64,000 nt of DNA from an uncultured Flavobacteriales bacterium (GTDB taxonomy: Bacteria > Bacteroidota > Bacteroidia > Flavobacteriales_G > Salibacteraceae). The DNA is taken from the NCBI GenBank assembly GCA_943788725.1, contig CALSRJ010000004.1, forward strand, positions 1 to 64,000, given 5' to 3'. The position numbers and the translations under genes were made by a program. The notes beneath the pieces are model-generated. The model searched no databases and was not told the origin of the DNA. It saw only the letters and a list, made by a program, of their open reading frames with translations. This document shows, piece after piece, positions 16,676-27,004 of this stretch (within the stretch, counting starts at the first letter, position 1; each line of letters opens with the position of its first letter).

Positions 16676-17211
16676 TGAAAGGAACGAAGTCAGCCGGAAG
16701 GTATGCCTTAGCCCTGATAGAACTTGCCACGGAGCAAAACAAGCTCGAGCAGGTGAAGCAGGACATGGAGCTGATCTCAGCAACCATTGCCGAGAACCAC
16801 GGATTGGAATTGCTCTTGCAATCTCCGATTGTCAAAGTGGACAAAAAGCAGACGGTGCTCAAAGCTGTATTCGGCAAGTACGTGCAGGATCTTACGATGG
16901 GCTTTGTGACCTTGGTTTGCGCCAAGGGCCGTGAAGCATTGCTTCCAACGGTCGTCAACGCCTACATTGAGATTTACAAAGAGCGCATGGGAATCGTCAC
17001 CGCAGATGTGACTTCAGCGGTTGCTTTGAGCGATGCGCAGCGAAAAGAAGTTGCTGGAGTACTTGCTTCTCTAAGCGATAAGATTGAGCTCATCGAGCAT
17101 GTTGACGCAAACATCTTGGGTGGATTGAAGGTCCGCGTGGGTGATCAGCGGGTAGACGCGAGCTACCGCAAGAAATTGAATGATTTGAAATACGACATAC
17201 ACAACGCATAA
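16675..17211 (+). CDS. atpH: ATP synthase F1 subunit delta
   Basis: Links the F1 head to the b stalk (OSCP homologue). 178 residues; starts SAGRYALALIELATEQNKLEQV, the typical helical N-domain, and ends with GGLKVRVGDQRVDASYRKKL, close to the family signature. It shares one base with the atpF stop. Confidence 0.94.
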   Translation: MKGTKSAGRYALALIELATEQNKLEQVKQDMELISATIAENHGLELLLQSPIVKVDKKQTVLKAVFGKYVQDLTMGFVTLVCAKGREALLPTVVNAYIEIYKERMGIVTADVTSAVALSDAQRKEVAGVLASLSDKIELIEHVDANILGGLKVRVGDQRVDASYRKKLNDLKYDIHNA

Positions 17212-17239
17212 GCGTTTTAGCAAATAACCAGATAAAGTC

Positions 17240-18829
17240 ATGCCTGAAATCAAACCAGCAGAAGTATCAGCGATCCTCCGAGAGCAACTCTCAGGAGCGA
17301 AGACAGAAGCCGAACTCGAAGAAGTAGGCACGGTCCTCCAGATCGGTGATGGTATCGCACGTATCTATGGACTCAGCAATGTCCAAGCGGGTGAATTGAT
17401 CGAGTTCGAGAACGGACTCCAAGCCATCGCTCTAAACCTTGAAGAGGACAACATCGGAGCGGTATTACTCGGACACTCCACCGACATCAAAGAAGGTGAC
17501 ACGGTTAAGCGTACAGGCCGCATTGCTTCCATCCATGTGGGGGAAGGAATCGTTGGCCGCGTGGTCAACACCTTGGGTCATCCAATCGACGGTAAAGGTC
17601 CAATCGAAGGCGAGCTCTTCGAAATGCCAATTGAGCGAAAGGCGCCTGGCGTTATTTTCCGTCAACCCGTAAACGAGCCACTTCAAACAGGTATCAAGGC
17701 GATTGACGCGATGATTCCAGTAGGTCGAGGTCAGCGCGAGCTTATCATCGGTGACCGTCAAACAGGTAAGACAACGGTTGCGATCGATACGATCATCAAC
17801 CAGAAAGAATTCTACGATCGAGGTGAGCCTGTATACTGTATCTACGTCGCTTCTGCGCAGAAAGCTTCTACCGTAGCCGGTATTGTTAAGCGTCTTGAGG
17901 ATGCAGGTGCAATGGCCTATACAACGGTTGTTGCTGCGAATGCTTCTGACCCTTCTCCAATGCAGTTCTACTCGCCAATGGCAGGTGCTGCGATCGGTGA
18001 GTTCTTCCGCGATACAGGACGTCCAGCATTGATCGTATATGATGATCTCTCCAAGCAAGCTGTTGCTTACCGTGAAGTTTCCCTTTTGCTTCGTCGTCCT
18101 CCAGGCCGTGAAGCTTACCCTGGCGATGTTTTCTACCTACACTCCCGTCTACTCGAGCGTGCGGCCAAGATCATCAACGATGATACCATCGCATCTCAGA
18201 TGAACGACCTTCCCGAGGCGTTGAAAGGAAAAGTAAAAGGAGGAGGATCGCTTACAGCACTTCCCATCATTGAAACACAAGCAGGAGACGTTTCTGCCTA
18301 TATCCCAACCAACGTAATTTCCATTACGGATGGTCAGATCTTCCTCGAGGCGAACTTGTTCCTCTCGGGTGTGCGTCCAGCGATTAACGTAGGTATTTCG
18401 GTATCGCGTGTTGGAGGTAATGCACAGATCAAGTCCATGAAGAAGGTTGCTGGTACGTTGAAACTCGACCAAGCACAGTACCGCGAACTTGAAGCATTTG
18501 CTAAGTTCGGATCTGACTTAGATGCGGCCACCCAATCGGTCATTGACAAGGGTGTACGTAACGTTGAGATCTTGAAGCAAGCAGAAAACCAACCGATGGC
18601 CGTTGAGAAGCAGATTGCTATCATCTACTGTGGGTCTAAGAACTTGCTCCGTGCGGTTCCGGTAAACAAAGTCAAAGAATTCGAAGTTGAATTCCTTGAT
18701 TTCATGGATCGAAATCACCGAGATGTACTCGATACATTGAAGGCTGGAAAACTGACAGACGAGGTTACCGCTACCCTAGAGAAAGTGGCTGCTGAAATGT
18801 CTGCGAAGTATAAAGTTTCAAAAAAATAA
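17240..18829 (+). CDS. atpA: ATP synthase F1 subunit alpha
   Basis: Non-catalytic nucleotide-binding subunit, 529 residues, normal length. The Walker A motif GDRQTGKT is at 171-178. The family signature [14 protein letters not shown] is present near 380. The C-terminal helical domain is complete. It lies 28 bases after atpH and 10 bases before atpG. Confidence 0.97.
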   Translation: MPEIKPAEVSAILREQLSGAKTEAELEEVGTVLQIGDGIARIYGLSNVQAGELIEFENGLQAIALNLEEDNIGAVLLGHSTDIKEGDTVKRTGRIASIHVGEGIVGRVVNTLGHPIDGKGPIEGELFEMPIERKAPGVIFRQPVNEPLQTGIKAIDAMIPVGRGQRELIIGDRQTGKTTVAIDTIINQKEFYDRGEPVYCIYVASAQKASTVAGIVKRLEDAGAMAYTTVVAANASDPSPMQFYSPMAGAAIGEFFRDTGRPALIVYDDLSKQAVAYREVSLLLRRPPGREAYPGDVFYLHSRLLERAAKIINDDTIASQMNDLPEALKGKVKGGGSLTALPIIETQAGDVSAYIPTNVISITDGQIFLEANLFLSGVRPAINVGISVSRVGGNAQIKSMKKVAGTLKLDQAQYRELEAFAKFGSDLDAATQSVIDKGVRNVEILKQAENQPMAVEKQIAIIYCGSKNLLRAVPVNKVKEFEVEFLDFMDRNHRDVLDTLKAGKLTDEVTATLEKVAAEMSAKYKVSKK

Positions 18830-18839
18830 TCGCTAACGC

Positions 18840-19720
18840 ATGCCTAACTTAAAAGAAGTAAGGGTCCGGATCACTTCGGTCAACAGCACCATGCAGATCA
18901 CATCTGCAATGAAAATGGTGTCTGCGGCCAAACTGAGAAAGGCGCAGGATGCGGTTACTCAGATGCGTCCCTTACTCTGAAAAACTGCAGGGGATCCTGG
19001 AGGGAGTGAGCGCAGGAGCTTGACACTAGCGAGAACGTCTATGGGCGCGCTGACAAAGAGGACAGCGTGCTGATCGTCGTCATTACTTCGAACAGAGGTC
19101 TTTGCGGTGCGTTCAACTCTCAGGTGATCAAGCACACCAAGCATCTGATTGCGAACGATTACAAGGACAAGAAGGTAACCGTGCTGACCTTTGGAAAGAA
19201 GGCAGAGGATGCGTTCAGGAAGACCGATCATTTCATCAAGGGCACCTTGTTGCCACGGCACACGAATGAGATCTTCGACGATTTGTCCTATGACAATGCT
19301 GCTTCGGCGGCTAAGAAGATCATGGGTGCGTTCAAGGCGAAGCAATTCGACAAGGTGCTGTTGGTGTACAATTCTTTCAAGAATGCCGCGGTACAGATCA
19401 TTCGCACAGAGCAATTTTTGCCCATCGTTCCTCCGGTATTGGAAGAAGGCGCAAATAGCGCGGATTACATCTTTGAACCCAACATGGAAGAGATCGTTGC
19501 CGACCTCATTCCGAAATCGTTGAAAACACAATTCTTCAAGGCGTTGTTGGATAGTGTAGCTTCAGAACACGGAGCGCGAATGACGGCCATGCACAAGGCG
19601 ACGGATAATGCGGGCGACCTGCTGAAGGAATTGAAGTTGACCTATAACAAGGCACGTCAGGCATCCATTACCAAAGAGATCCTTGAGATCGTTGGAGGTG
19701 CGGAGGCGCTGAACGGCTGA
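18840..19720 (+). pseudogene. atpG: ATP synthase F1 subunit gamma, interrupted by two 1-nt frameshifts
   Basis: The rotor shaft subunit. Translation from ATG 18840 gives the conserved N-terminus ([20 protein letters not shown]) but meets TGA at 18978-18980. Dropping one T at 18972/18973 restores [20 protein letters not shown] until a second TGA at 19021. Dropping one T at 19020/19021 restores the frame DTSENVYGRADKEDSV, which runs intact to 19720. Corrected length is about 292 residues, normal for gamma, and the C-terminal helix (ITKEILEIVGGAEAL) is intact. Both lesions are +1 T within 50 bases. Because the subunit is essential for coupling, consensus error is a likely explanation; a real defect cannot be excluded from sequence alone. 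atpD and atpC are not in the window, as is usual for Bacteroidota. Confidence 0.9.
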
Positions 19721-19741
19721 TAGATCTGCATAAAATCAAAG

Positions 19742-19772
19742 AAAGGGCGATTCGGAAGGGTCGCCCTTTTCT
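19742..19772 (+). terminator. Terminator of the ATP synthase operon
   Basis: AAAGGGCGA and TCGCCCTTT pair perfectly around a 10-base loop and run into TTTT, 21 bases after the atpG stop. It marks the operon end, confirming that atpD/atpC are encoded elsewhere. Confidence 0.9.
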
Positions 19773-19787
19773 ATTCAGGCAGGATTC

Positions 19788-21242
19788 TTGTCTACTTTTA
19801 ACCGCGTGAAACTCCGTACCCGCATATCACTGTCCATGCTTTCGCTCGTCATCGCATCCCTGCTGGTGATTGGGGCGGTGACCATTTGGTTCTTTACCAA
19901 GCAGAACAAAGAATACCACCAAGAACGATTGCAACGCAAAGAGCGCGCAATCAAGACGGAGATGGCCTACTTTTCAAAGGAGGTACAACTGCAGGAAGAT
20001 CAGGATGTGGTGGTACAAGAGTTTGAAGAAGAACTCCTTCGGTTGGCAAGCGTCCATCAATTGGAAATCAATGTCTTCAACACTTCAGGAGAATTGCTCG
20101 TCGCTGCTCGTTCAGACGCCATTCATTCGGAATACGTAGACAGGCGTGTTCCAAACTCAGCCCTCGAGGAACTCAAGTCTCTTGACAGGATCATCATTCC
20201 AGAAGAAGAAGAGGGCCGTAGGTACCTTTCAGATTATACCAACCTTTACAATGGCCGCGGCGAACGCATTGCCATTTTGAACATACCCTACTTGCAGGAT
20301 CCGACGATTAGCCAAGGAGACCTAGAAGCTTTTTTGGGTTCAATCGGGGTGGTCTACCTGTTTATATTTCTCGGCGGCATTGCCCTCACTTTCTTCTTGT
20401 CTAGATCGATCACGAAAAATGTGACCGCCTTGAGTGACCGTATGCAACGAGTGGATTTGAACATCAAAAACGAACCGTTTGATTGGCGGTCAGACGATGA
20501 GATTGGGACGCTTGTTGACGCTTACAATGCGATGCTCCAGAAATTGGAGGAGAGCCGGCAAAAACTATCCAAGAGCGAGCGAGAATCGGCTTGGCGGGAA
20601 ATGGCGCGGCAAGTTGCGCATGAGATCAAGAACCCGCTCACGCCGATCAAGCTGAGCGTTCAGCATCTTCAGGCCACGGCGGCCTATGACGATCCGGAGT
20701 GGAGGGAGAAATTCAAGCGGACGATGCAGACCATCATTCAACAAATCGATTCTTTGAGCAACATTGCCTCGGAATTCTCTGACTTCGCCAAAATGCCCAA
20801 GGCGAATGCAGAGGTCATTGACCTCAACCAAGCAGTACGCGATGCGGCACAGCTGTTTGCTGATGTGCCTTTTAATTTAGGGCTGGACTTGCGGGAGACG
20901 GAGGTCAGGGTAAACATAGACCCCGAGCAACTTGGCCGCGTATTGAACAACCTCCTGAAAAACGCAAAGCACGCCGTTGCTAATGAAGAAAATCCGAAGG
21001 TGGATATTGAGGTAAGCGTGATAGAAGGACGCGCAGTGATGACGGTGTTGGACAACGGAGTCGGTATTCCGCAAGAAGTTCAGGAGATGATCTTTCGACC
21101 CAACTTTACTACCAAATCTAGCGGCACCGGCTTGGGCTTGGCAATCTGCAAGCAAATCATTGAGTCGGCAGGAGGCCTGATTGCCTTTCAAAGCGAACTA
21201 GGGGCCTACACAAAATTTGAAATCTCCCTCCCAACGGCCTGA
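19788..21242 (+). CDS. Membrane sensor histidine kinase (NtrY-like), no partner regulator nearby
   Basis: About 484 residues from TTG 19788; GTG 19806 is an equally possible start and sits 5 bases after a TACTTTTA element. Layout: TM1 about 15-37, an extracytoplasmic sensor about 38-178, TM2 about 180-202, HAMP 203-257, HisKA with the phospho-acceptor His278 in MARQVAHEIKNPLTPIKL, then HATPase_c with N box (NNLLKNAKHAV), G1 (DNGVGIP) and G2 (GTGLGLAI). The NPLTPIKLSVQHL run is typical of NtrY/AtoS-type kinases. No response regulator is encoded in the window, so the target is unknown. Confidence 0.9.
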   Translation: MSTFNRVKLRTRISLSMLSLVIASLLVIGAVTIWFFTKQNKEYHQERLQRKERAIKTEMAYFSKEVQLQEDQDVVVQEFEEELLRLASVHQLEINVFNTSGELLVAARSDAIHSEYVDRRVPNSALEELKSLDRIIIPEEEEGRRYLSDYTNLYNGRGERIAILNIPYLQDPTISQGDLEAFLGSIGVVYLFIFLGGIALTFFLSRSITKNVTALSDRMQRVDLNIKNEPFDWRSDDEIGTLVDAYNAMLQKLEESRQKLSKSERESAWREMARQVAHEIKNPLTPIKLSVQHLQATAAYDDPEWREKFKRTMQTIIQQIDSLSNIASEFSDFAKMPKANAEVIDLNQAVRDAAQLFADVPFNLGLDLRETEVRVNIDPEQLGRVLNNLLKNAKHAVANEENPKVDIEVSVIEGRAVMTVLDNGVGIPQEVQEMIFRPNFTTKSSGTGLGLAICKQIIESAGGLIAFQSELGAYTKFEISLPTA

Positions 21243-21300
21243 TCGAATGTGCTTTTCCAGCTAGCCGTAGTCTACTACCTTCGTCACAAATAATTGGACC

Positions 21301-22083
21301 ATGGCATACCCAAACCTTCTTGTAGAACAGAGCGATCGGATTGCACTCGTTACCATCAATCGTCCTGATAAGTTGAATGCGCTTAACATCTCGGTGATCG
21401 ATGACCTGAGCAAGTGCATGCGAGAGTTGGACACGAGTCCAGAAGTGCGTTGTATCATCCTAACCGGGGCTGGAGAGAAAGCCTTTGTGGCTGGAGCTGA
21501 TATCAGTGAATTTGCAGGTTTTACGGTCGAAGAAGGACGCAATCTGAGTGCAGAAGGTCATCGAAAGCTTTTTGACCTGATCGAAGAGATGGGCACGCCA
21601 GTGATCGCTGCCATCAATGGCTTTGCCTTGGGCGGTGGGTTAGAATTGGCAATGAGCTGCCACATGCGCGTGGCTTCTGACAATGCCAGAATGGGATTGC
21701 CAGAAGTTTCCTTGGGAGTCATCCCTGGCTATGGTGGCACCCAGCGCTTACCTCGCTTGGTCGGAAAAGGCAGGGCGATGGAAATGATTACCACTGCACA
21801 GATGATCGACGCTAATACAGCCCTTTTAGGAGGCTTGGTGAACCACGTTGTCGACATACATGCACTGCTCGAAAAGTGCCGCGAGATCGCTTCTAAAATA
21901 ACCAGGAACTCACCTACGGCGATAGGGTATGCGATTGCCGCGGTTAATGCTGGAGATGAAGGAGGGTTAGACGGCTTTGAAGAGGAAATTCACCTCTTCG
22001 GCGAAGCGTTCGGCACGGCCGACTTCAAGGAAGGAACCGCAGCGTTTCTAGAAAAAAGGAAGCCAGATTTCAAAGGCAAGTAA
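21301..22083 (+). CDS. Enoyl-CoA hydratase/isomerase (crotonase) family
   Basis: 260 residues, standard crotonase length. The oxyanion-hole segments are GAGEKAFVAGADISEF and FALGGGLELAMSC; the two catalytic-type glutamates lie in GGGLELA and LPEVSLGVIPGYGGTQRLPR, so hydratase activity in beta-oxidation is likely. Cytoplasmic, single gene, with a TACCTTCG near-promoter element at 21276-21283. It is convergent with the next gene across 3 bases. The exact acyl-CoA substrate is not readable. Confidence 0.9.
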   Translation: MAYPNLLVEQSDRIALVTINRPDKLNALNISVIDDLSKCMRELDTSPEVRCIILTGAGEKAFVAGADISEFAGFTVEEGRNLSAEGHRKLFDLIEEMGTPVIAAINGFALGGGLELAMSCHMRVASDNARMGLPEVSLGVIPGYGGTQRLPRLVGKGRAMEMITTAQMIDANTALLGGLVNHVVDIHALLEKCREIASKITRNSPTAIGYAIAAVNAGDEGGLDGFEEEIHLFGEAFGTADFKEGTAAFLEKRKPDFKGK

Positions 22084-22086
22084 TGC

Positions 22087-23862
22087 TCACTCCAAGGCGC
22101 GTACCTCACATGAATTAATCTTCAGTGCAAAGGCGCCTTTGCCCTTGTTCCATAGGTACATCTTCAGTTGATCGTCTGTTTTGACGTCCTCCTCTATGGA
22201 ATAGGCATAGTGCATATTGTGCCACGAGTCTAGGCTCAGTCCGGGATGCTCGTTGACCCGAAAAGCATCGTATAGCTTGGTCTTTCCTTCGGTGTCTTTC
22301 AGTTCGATCACCAGGAAAGCGCTGGAGGCGGAGCCGGCAATGTACTCTTGACTTTCCACGTCCAATTCGATGAAAATGCGCTCACCGGAAAGGGAGCCGA
22401 AGACATAGGTATAACCTAGGCTGAATTCAATTTCCGGAGTGAACACCGCATCTGCCTTGCCTTTGGCATGCTTGGCGTTCCAATGTCCATCCCGATCCTT
22501 TGGAGTGCCCGCGTACAGGATCTTTGATCGCTTGTGGTAGGGCTTGGTATCGTCTCTTCCACCCAGTTGATGGGCGTACCTATCCGCATCGAACTTGCCG
22601 AAAGCCCAGAAGTATTTTCCAGCATTCATGTGCCATGCGGAGAGAATGCCGTGCTTCATTTGATGCACCTGAACCACGTTTAAAAGAGACAAAGCGGCTA
22701 TTGTGATGACGATGATGCGTTGTTTAACCTGGCTTCCGCTTTTGTGCAGCCAAATACCTATCGGAAGCAGTAAGATAGCATAGAGGTCGACCATTGGTCG
22801 TGCTCCGTAAGAACCACCGTAGTGCCATGACCACCAGGCGCTCATCACATAGACCGATAGCAAGAAGTAGCTTACCCATGAAAAGGCCATCCATCGGGAG
22901 TCCTTCATCATCTTCCAAAGTGCCGGAATGAGAAGCAAGAACAAAGGACTGTAGATCATCCACCCCCGTTTGAATCCAAAGAGAAATTCGAAAAAGGCAG
23001 GGCGATGGAAGTAAAATCCTTCACCGGCATAGCTCCAAACGATCCAGCTGCCAGATTGCAATTTGTAGAGCATCAACTGCACCAATCCTAGTCCGATGAT
23101 GATCATGCTAGCGGTGACTAGGGCGCCTGCATTTTGAAAGAGTGCACGAATAGTATGCAAGGATGCGGATGGTCCACCTGCTAAAAACGGGAGAGAGAAA
23201 ATGACCAAGGCATTTACCGGTCGGATCAGGAGCGTAAGACCAAACCAAAAGGCCAATAGGAGAAGGTCAGTAGCCTTTTGCGAAAGGAAATACTGCCGTG
23301 CATACCAGGCAAACGCGGCAATCGCGAAGAAGGAATAAACGTGCGAGGCCGTGAGGTCATAGGCCGTGTAGTACAGCAGGTTGGTAGCAAAGAGCGCTGC
23401 AAAGGACAACGCGTTTTTCACCCAAACCTCAACGTCAAAAGACGCGAGAAGTCGACGTAGGAAATACACTCCGCCCACCGCATAGATCAACGCCGCCATG
23501 CACATGGAAAGTTGAAACGGGAGGCTGAAACCGTCTATGGGAACTCCTGTAACCCAAGCGATGAACATTCCCAACAAGAAGAACGGGAGCATCAACAAAG
23601 CGGTTCCCGCGTAATACTTGTTGACCCCAACGCCATCCACATTAAGGATGTATCGGCCGTTGATCGGCTGGTGTGTGAGGTCGCCATCGATGAAGATCGA
23701 AGTGAGGTAGTCGTAGTAGCCCCGGCCATCTCCGGTGATCACCTCAAGCCCCTCTACTGACCAGTCTTGATCAGACAAGAAGAAGCACTGCATGAGGGCT
23801 AAACTCAAGGTCAGCGCCCATAGGAAAGAGGATTTTATGTTCAACGCGCTGTTCGGCATCAT
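22087..23862 (-). CDS. Polytopic membrane protein, GT-C glycosyltransferase-like
   Basis: About 591 residues from ATG 23862 (an upstream TTG at 23889 is less likely). About ten to eleven hydrophobic helices, with an acidic first extracytoplasmic loop (VITGDGRGYYDYLTSIF) as in dolichyl/undecaprenyl-phosphate-sugar-using GT-C enzymes. The last 170 residues are soluble, beta-rich and probably periplasmic. No exact family name can be given. Divergent from the flippase gene, which supports a role in glycan assembly at the membrane, but that is inference. Confidence 0.65.
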   Translation of the reverse strand: MMPNSALNIKSSFLWALTLSLALMQCFFLSDQDWSVEGLEVITGDGRGYYDYLTSIFIDGDLTHQPINGRYILNVDGVGVNKYYAGTALLMLPFFLLGMFIAWVTGVPIDGFSLPFQLSMCMAALIYAVGGVYFLRRLLASFDVEVWVKNALSFAALFATNLLYYTAYDLTASHVYSFFAIAAFAWYARQYFLSQKATDLLLLAFWFGLTLLIRPVNALVIFSLPFLAGGPSASLHTIRALFQNAGALVTASMIIIGLGLVQLMLYKLQSGSWIVWSYAGEGFYFHRPAFFEFLFGFKRGWMIYSPLFLLLIPALWKMMKDSRWMAFSWVSYFLLSVYVMSAWWSWHYGGSYGARPMVDLYAILLLPIGIWLHKSGSQVKQRIIVITIAALSLLNVVQVHQMKHGILSAWHMNAGKYFWAFGKFDADRYAHQLGGRDDTKPYHKRSKILYAGTPKDRDGHWNAKHAKGKADAVFTPEIEFSLGYTYVFGSLSGERIFIELDVESQEYIAGSASSAFLVIELKDTEGKTKLYDAFRVNEHPGLSLDSWHNMHYAYSIEEDVKTDDQLKMYLWNKGKGAFALKINSCEVRALE

Positions 23863-23973
23863 GCGATTGAATCCAAGATTTCTGTTCAACTTCTGAATCC
23901 ACGGTTGGCAGGTGGAAACTTTAACAAAAGACGTGAAATCAATTTTAGATTGGGCGTTTCTTTGTTCACCAAG

Positions 23974-25479
23974 ATGGCATCACCGCTCAAGAAGCTCGTC
24001 GGTCAAACGGCAATTTATGGACTCAGCAGTATATTGGGTCGCTTCCTGAATTACCTGCTTACCCCGCTCTACACCAGTGAGCAAGTGTTCTCGCCCGATC
24101 AATACGGCATCATCACAGAGATGTACGCCTACGTGGCGTTTCTTGTCGTCTTGCTCACCTACGGAATGGAGACTGCTTTCTTCCGATATTTTTCTGCTCA
24201 AAAGGAAACGGGCAGTGAGAAGGTGTTTTCAACGGCGCTCATCTCTTTGATCCTCACCTCCTTCGCTTTTATTGCTATCGTCTCTGTTTTTGCACAACCC
24301 ATCGCGGAATCTTTGGGCTACCCGAATGACAGCGAGTACATTTCTTGGTTTGGAATCATCGTCGGTTTAGATGCGCTTGTCGCCGTGCCTTTAGCAAAGC
24401 TGCGCGCCGAAAACAAGGCCTTTCGATTCGCAGTTATCAACTTCGTATTTATCGCGGTCAATATTGGATTGAACCTCTTCTTTCTCGCGTACTGCCTGCC
24501 TAAATATCAAGCTGGCGAGATCAATTGGTTGGTCGAAACCTTCTACGATCCGGATACCGGAGTAGGATATGTCTTCATCGCTAACCTCATGGCGAGTGGG
24601 GTTCGCTTTTTACTCATGCTGCCAGACATGCTCAAGGAACGGTTCGAATTTGACCGTGAAATATGGCGTAAAATGGTGCGCTATGGAATACCGTTGCTGG
24701 TGGCGGGCTTGGCCGGAATAGTTAATGAAACCTTGGATCGAGCCATGTTGAAATGGATGTTGATCGGTGACCAAGGGGAATTGCTGACCATGACTCAACT
24801 GGGCATCTATGGCGCGTGTTACAAGCTTTCCATCGTGATTACGCTGTGTATTCAGGCGTATCGTTATGCGGCAGAGCCATTCTTTTTTGACCAAGCAGAA
24901 AGCAGTCAAGCAAAGGCTATCTATGCCCGGATGCTTCACCTGTTCTTTGCCTTTGTTATGTTGATTTTCCTTGTGGTTACGCTCTACCTCGACATTTTCA
25001 AATACTTCATTCCCAACGAGGCGTATTGGGTGGGGCTTGACATCGTTCCCGTCCTTCTGCTCGCCAATGTGTTCCTAGGGGTTTACTACAACCTCAGCGT
25101 CTGGTACAAACTGACCGACAAAACGAAGTACGGGTCCTACATCGCCATAGGTGGCGCGCTTCTCACGATCGGATTGAACTTTGCGTTGATTCCCATCCTC
25201 GGGTTCCGAGGGTCAGCATGGGCTACGTTGATCTGCTATTTCAGCATGGCAGCGGCCAGTTACATCATCGGTCAGCGCTTTTATCCTGTGCCTTACCAGT
25301 TGAAGAAAGTGGGGGGTTACTTCGCCTTGGCCATGGCCCTTTATTTTGTGGCACGTTACCTTCCCGATGTAGGGTCAGTCATCATGTACACCATTCACAC
25401 CCTGATGATCGGATTATTCGCGATCATTGTGATCTATTTCGAATTCCTCAAAGAAAAGAAGCATGCCCCAAGCCATTGA
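23974..25479 (+). CDS. Oligosaccharide flippase (Wzx/MATE-type polysaccharide biosynthesis protein)
   Basis: About 501 residues, with 12-14 transmembrane helices along the whole length. I chose ATG 23974, which begins [20 protein letters not shown], the typical amphipathic start of this family; the frame is open upstream but has no membrane character there. Probably moves lipid-linked saccharides across the inner membrane. Its 3' end overlaps dut by 17 bases. Confidence 0.88.
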   Translation: MASPLKKLVGQTAIYGLSSILGRFLNYLLTPLYTSEQVFSPDQYGIITEMYAYVAFLVVLLTYGMETAFFRYFSAQKETGSEKVFSTALISLILTSFAFIAIVSVFAQPIAESLGYPNDSEYISWFGIIVGLDALVAVPLAKLRAENKAFRFAVINFVFIAVNIGLNLFFLAYCLPKYQAGEINWLVETFYDPDTGVGYVFIANLMASGVRFLLMLPDMLKERFEFDREIWRKMVRYGIPLLVAGLAGIVNETLDRAMLKWMLIGDQGELLTMTQLGIYGACYKLSIVITLCIQAYRYAAEPFFFDQAESSQAKAIYARMLHLFFAFVMLIFLVVTLYLDIFKYFIPNEAYWVGLDIVPVLLLANVFLGVYYNLSVWYKLTDKTKYGSYIAIGGALLTIGLNFALIPILGFRGSAWATLICYFSMAAASYIIGQRFYPVPYQLKKVGGYFALAMALYFVARYLPDVGSVIMYTIHTLMIGLFAIIVIYFEFLKEKKHAPSH

Positions 25480-25906
25480 GATCGTAAACAAGGGCCATCA
25501 TCCATTGCCGAGCTATGCCACGCTCATGTCGGCGGGGATGGATCTACGCGCCTACTTACCCGAAGGAGCTTTTACCCTGAATCCAGGGGAGCGAAGATTG
25601 GTTCCAACAGGACTGCACATCGCATTGCCCCAAGGCTTCGAGGCGCAAGTGAGGCCGCGGTCTGGATTGGCTTATAAAAAGGGAGTCACCGTGCTCAACG
25701 CACCGGGTACGATCGATGCCGACTACCGAGGAGACGTCGGCGTTATCTTGATCAACCACGGCGATGCACCGTTTGAGGTGACAGATGGAGAGCGGGTAGC
25801 GCAACTGGTCATCGCGCGCTACGAAACCGTTTCCTGGAGAGAGGTAGAAGCGCTTTCCGAGACCGACCGAGGTCAAGGGGGGTTTGGCAGCACGGGCGTC
25901 AAATAG
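25463..25906 (+). CDS. dut: dUTP diphosphatase
   Basis: Hydrolyses dUTP to dUMP. 147 residues with all five trimeric-dUTPase motifs in order: [50 protein letters not shown] and [10 protein letters not shown]. The start lies inside the 3' end of the flippase gene. Confidence 0.97.
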   Translation: MPQAIEIVNKGHHPLPSYATLMSAGMDLRAYLPEGAFTLNPGERRLVPTGLHIALPQGFEAQVRPRSGLAYKKGVTVLNAPGTIDADYRGDVGVILINHGDAPFEVTDGERVAQLVIARYETVSWREVEALSETDRGQGGFGSTGVK

Positions 25907-25999
25907 ATTCAAATCACCGGTCATTAAGGCTTATTCTCAAACGCGTTCCTTTCACCAGTCTATGTTTTCGCATTTTTGCGCCACAAAGAGTTGATATAG

Positions 26000-27004
26000 A
26001 TGAATTTGATCATTCCAATGGCGGGTAAGGGAAAGCGGATGCGACCCCACACCCTTCACACTCCAAAACCCCTTATTCCAGTAGGCGGAAAGCCGATTGT
26101 ACAGCGTTTGGTAGAAGACATCGCCGCGATGTGCGACGAACCCATCCATGAAATAGGATTCATCATTGGTGATTTCGGTGATGAGGTTGAGCAGGAGCTT
26201 ATCGCAATCGCAGAACGCCTTGGGGCCAAAGGCAAAATTTACTATCAAGACGTTGCGCTTGGAACGGGCCACGCGATCTACTGCGCTGAACCGTCGTTAG
26301 ATGGACCAGTGATTGTGGCCTTTGCAGACACTTTGTTTCGGGCTGATTTCAAGATCAATGCTTCTCAGGGAGGCATGATCTGGGTAAAGCAGATTGAAGA
26401 CCCGAGTCAATTCGGCGTAGTCAAAGTGAACAGCACGGGGGTGATTACCGACTTTGTGGAGAAGCCAAAGGACTTTGTGAGCGACCTGGCCATCATTGGA
26501 ATTTACTTCTTTGGGGATGGCGCCCACCTCCGGAAGGAATTGAAGTATCTCATGGACAACAATGTGGTCAAGGGAGGAGAATACCAGCTCACCGACGCGC
26601 TTGAAAACATGAAGCAGCAAGGAGTTGAATTCCGACCAGGTACCGTTGACCATTGGATGGACTGCGGAAACAAGGATGCTACGGTGGAGACCAACCGAAT
26701 GATCCTCGAGTTTGAAAAGGACCTCGACCAAGTTTCACCAGAGGCTACAGTTACCAATAGCACCTTGATTCAGCCGGTTTTGATAGCAGAGGGAGCCGTG
26801 ATTGAGAACAGCGTAGTCGGCCCGCATGTCAGTGTAGGCAGCAACACGATTCTTAAAAATGCAAGGGTGTCGAACAGCATTGTTCGCGAATCCTCACGGA
26901 TTGAAAATGCTGTGGTAGACAATTCATTGATTGGTTCACATGCCGTTGTATCCAAGCATGCCATGGACCTCAGCCTCGGCGATTTCTCAACGCTTATCGA
27001 TTGA
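26000..27004 (+). CDS. Sugar-phosphate nucleotidyltransferase with left-handed beta-helix tail
   Basis: 334 residues. The N-terminal nucleotidyltransferase domain opens with MNLIIPMAGKGKRMRPHT and KPLIPVGGKPIVQRL, the nucleotide and metal site of GlmU/RmlA-type enzymes. About residues 255-330 are hexapeptide-repeat-like (IENSVVGPHVSVGSNTIL), predicting a beta-helix. It activates a sugar phosphate to an NDP-sugar; the sugar is not readable. The stop codon overlaps the start of the TPR gene. Confidence 0.88.
   Translation: MNLIIPMAGKGKRMRPHTLHTPKPLIPVGGKPIVQRLVEDIAAMCDEPIHEIGFIIGDFGDEVEQELIAIAERLGAKGKIYYQDVALGTGHAIYCAEPSLDGPVIVAFADTLFRADFKINASQGGMIWVKQIEDPSQFGVVKVNSTGVITDFVEKPKDFVSDLAIIGIYFFGDGAHLRKELKYLMDNNVVKGGEYQLTDALENMKQQGVEFRPGTVDHWMDCGNKDATVETNRMILEFEKDLDQVSPEATVTNSTLIQPVLIAEGAVIENSVVGPHVSVGSNTILKNARVSNSIVRESSRIENAVVDNSLIGSHAVVSKHAMDLSLGDFSTLID

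Noticed and set aside
17465-18058. 197-codon open frame antisense to atpA
   Set aside because: Lies wholly inside the conserved alpha-subunit gene; composition reflects the other strand.
18966-19024. Programmed frameshifting in atpG
   Set aside because: Two separate shifts would be needed, there is no slippery heptamer, and this is not known for the gamma subunit; errors or real lesions are simpler.
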